From Sedimentisphaerales bacterium (lineage in GTDB: Bacteria > Planctomycetota > Phycisphaerae > Sedimentisphaerales > Anaerohalosphaeraceae), in assembly GCA_016926155.1 (NCBI GenBank), contig JAFGPC010000052.1, forward strand, positions 1-53,406: DNA of 53,406 nucleotides, in the 5' to 3' direction. The position numbers and the translations under genes are program-made. Below, in pieces: positions 51,868 to 53,406 of this stretch (the stretch's first letter is position 1; each line of letters starts with the position of its first letter). The notes under the pieces were generated by a model. That model saw only the letters and a list, made by a program, of their open reading frames with translations. It did not search any database and had not been told where the DNA came from.

Positions 51868-52896
51868 CTAAAAACTCAGCACCGTCTGATACACGCTCAC
51901 GCACGGATCGCGCCCCGCTACCACCGGAGGCACATCGTCCCCGTCGCCCTCTGGATCAAACGAATCCGTATCCATAATCGCCGGCGGCATCACCCAGATC
52001 GTCCGGGGCTCCGGCAAAGAATTACCAACACCTGTTGTATTGCCCCACTCAAACAAACCGTCATCACTCAATGTTGTCGTATAATTGCTCAGCGGCACCA
52101 GCCGAATTACCCATTCCGGCACTGCCGCCGTTGGTGTCAGATTCTCCACTTCCAGTACTCGCATCACCTGTCCCGTCGAACCGTCCACAATCGAAGCCCC
52201 TTCCTTGACGTACTGGGCTACGGTATTCATGATCGCCGCATCCGTCCCATCGTCGAAATTAAATGTCCCAACAATCCTCATCTCATTGTGAAATCCGCCG
52301 TCCCACCCGTCCGCGTCATCCTGCTGAACATCCGCTGCAGTTCGCTGTACTTGAATCGGCACCGGCACAGGCCATTCGGAGGCCGTCCATATTCCCCGAT
52401 GCATAGGATCGGTATATCGCGGATACCGGACTGCCCCCCCGGTCCGGCGCCCAACAAAAATAATGACCTGCAAATCGTGGGGACTCGGAAATTGCATACC
52501 TCTATACAATCCTGTCCAGTAATATCGCTGCTCTTCCGCATACGGGGAAGAAGGATAGATGCCCTGCTGATCCATGTAGGCCGACGTCAAGGTATAAAAA
52601 TCCGTATCATTCATCCCCGAAGGGCGAAGTTCTATAAGTGAATTGGGATCGACCGACCAGGCATCAAAGGGCGTCAATTCTGCCGAAACACGCTGTAAAT
52701 TGACTCCATACAGCGAGATTTTGGCTGTCGCTTCCTTGGCCGCGACCAGGCCGATCGTCCGCTCGGTCGCCAGGGCCGTCAGCTTGATTCCCACCGGAAA
52801 CGTCCCGGCGATCAGCAGAAAGCCCAGCATCAGAATCCCCGCAGCCATCAGCACCTCGGTTAATGAAAATCCACGTTGTCGCATTCTTGGCTTCAT
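51868..52896 (-). CDS. GspI-like minor pseudopilin / prepilin
   Basis: The 342-residue protein has a prepilin signal 'MRQRGFSLTEVLMAAGIL' (glycine before phenylalanine, glutamate at +5), followed by a hydrophobic helix and a large soluble domain with several acidic loops. Its place between the H-like and J-like genes, and the 'VLMAAGILMLGFL' helix, favour GspI/V-type, though it is much longer than canonical GspI (about 120 residues). ATG 52896 has AAGG 7 bases upstream. Confidence 0.65.
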   Translation of the reverse strand: MKPRMRQRGFSLTEVLMAAGILMLGFLLIAGTFPVGIKLTALATERTIGLVAAKEATAKISLYGVNLQRVSAELTPFDAWSVDPNSLIELRPSGMNDTDFYTLTSAYMDQQGIYPSSPYAEEQRYYWTGLYRGMQFPSPHDLQVIIFVGRRTGGAVRYPRYTDPMHRGIWTASEWPVPVPIQVQRTAADVQQDDADGWDGGFHNEMRIVGTFNFDDGTDAAIMNTVAQYVKEGASIVDGSTGQVMRVLEVENLTPTAAVPEWVIRLVPLSNYTTTLSDDGLFEWGNTTGVGNSLPEPRTIWVMPPAIMDTDSFDPEGDGDDVPPVVAGRDPCVSVYQTVLSF

Positions 52897-52905
52897 GCAA
52901 ATGCC

Positions 52906-53406
52906 TTACGGATTGGTCTTTTCCTTGTTGACGATTTCGCCGGTAAACGGACTGACATACAACTCTTCCTGAAACCGCAGAAAACCGCTCCACCGCTGCG
53001 TCGCCGGGACCGCCTCGAACTCGTTGCGGTTAAACACCCAGAAACAATTCCGGCTCGGTTCTTGCCCCAGTCCCATGGCCGGGTAGTTATCCTGTATAAA
53101 TCGACCTGTCTGATTGACATTTATATTATCTAACGTGTTGAATATATCATCCGTACTTGTGTCGTCATAGACACCGTCGCGATTCCAGACTCGGACATCA
53201 TGCGTTACGAGCCGACCGGACTTGGAAAACACCACTGAAAAGGTCTGCGCATCGGTCAACTCGAAATCCTCATCGATATTCTGATCGCTGGCTGCCGAAT
53301 TGACGTTTGGTATAACCCCGACCTGAATCGGTGTGTCGGAACTATCCGAAGCGCTATCGGTACTTGTTCGAATCCGCGTATCCATCACCATCACATTTTC
53401 CGGCAG
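52906..53406 (-). CDS. H-like pseudopilin, C-terminal part (cut by the window)
   Basis: The frame is open to the right edge of the window, so the start and any prepilin signal are missing; 163-167 residues are visible. The text contains 'DAQTFSVVFSKSGRLVTHDV', a pattern seen in GspH/FimT-type pseudopilins, and a tail 'FQEELYVSPFTGEIVNKEK'. It ends 9 bases before the I-like gene. Together with the following genes it forms an operon of pseudopilins, assembled and pushed through the secretin in type II secretion. Identification leans on context. Confidence 0.55.
   Translation of the reverse strand: MPENVMVMDTRIRTSTDSASDSSDTPIQVGVIPNVNSAASDQNIDEDFELTDAQTFSVVFSKSGRLVTHDVRVWNRDGVYDDTSTDDIFNTLDNINVNQTGRFIQDNYPAMGLGQEPSRNCFWVFNRNEFEAVPATQRWSGFLRFQEELYVSPFTGEIVNKEKTNP

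Noticed and set aside
51061-52641. A 526-codon plus-strand open frame opposite the pseudopilin genes
   Set aside because: Its translation is rich in His, Arg and Ile with no protein-family pattern, and it lies opposite well-supported prepilin genes; it is a by-product of their codon usage.

Overview
The window looks like a chromosome segment of a Planctomycetota bacterium, most likely of class Phycisphaerae (Sedimentisphaerales-like). This rests on gene content, not on a marker gene. Several large secreted proteins end in a single dockerin-like calcium loop followed by an 'ALMAxHWL' tail. There are two-module right-handed beta-helix proteins, a di-heme protein related to the hydrazine synthase alpha subunit, a sigma factor with extra helix-turn-helix domains, scattered type II secretion parts and many polysaccharide-active enzymes. 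I found no tRNA, rRNA, CRISPR array or insertion sequence.

Layout: 1-3456 holds carbohydrate genes (the end of a GH62 arabinofuranosidase, a GxGYxYP protein and a TIM-barrel glycosidase-like lipoprotein). At 3575-6118 is a rifampicin-phosphotransferase-like dikinase. At 6129-7303 is a retron-type reverse transcriptase with a good promoter and a hairpin-rich non-coding leader, a candidate orphan retron. At 7323-10298 a SYLF lipoprotein and a di-heme HZS-alpha-like protein form an operon. An unusual sigma-70 factor follows (10341-11978), then a secreted PEP-synthase-like protein with a two-repeat dockerin (12172-15363), a repeat lipoprotein, a GspF-like protein, a GspB/C-like protein and a PilZ protein (15379-17965). 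Three tandem giant beta-helix proteins fill 18095-27880, preceded by a leader region with mutually exclusive base-pairing. Next come a two-domain M16 protease (28568-31408) and a 1461-residue fusion of serine beta-lactamase, transglutaminase, a CsgG/FlgO-like segment and CapA (31539-35924).

From 36125 the genes are accB, accC and a GT2 glycosyltransferase; a five-gene minus-strand cluster ending in a GH50-like agarase-type enzyme (42309 down to 38872); a double SUMF1-domain protein with dockerin; a Tat-exported Gfo/Idh/MocA oxidoreductase with a textbook terminator; a DsrE-like protein; and a run of pseudopilin genes (H-, I-, J- and K-like) leaving the window at its right edge.

The common theme is secretion and surface biology. 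Type II secretion parts would export the dockerin-tailed and beta-helix proteins, and the glycosidases degrade plant or algal polysaccharide. The two most unusual loci are the retron-like unit and the four-part CapA fusion. Functions are inferred from motifs read by eye; no database search was possible.
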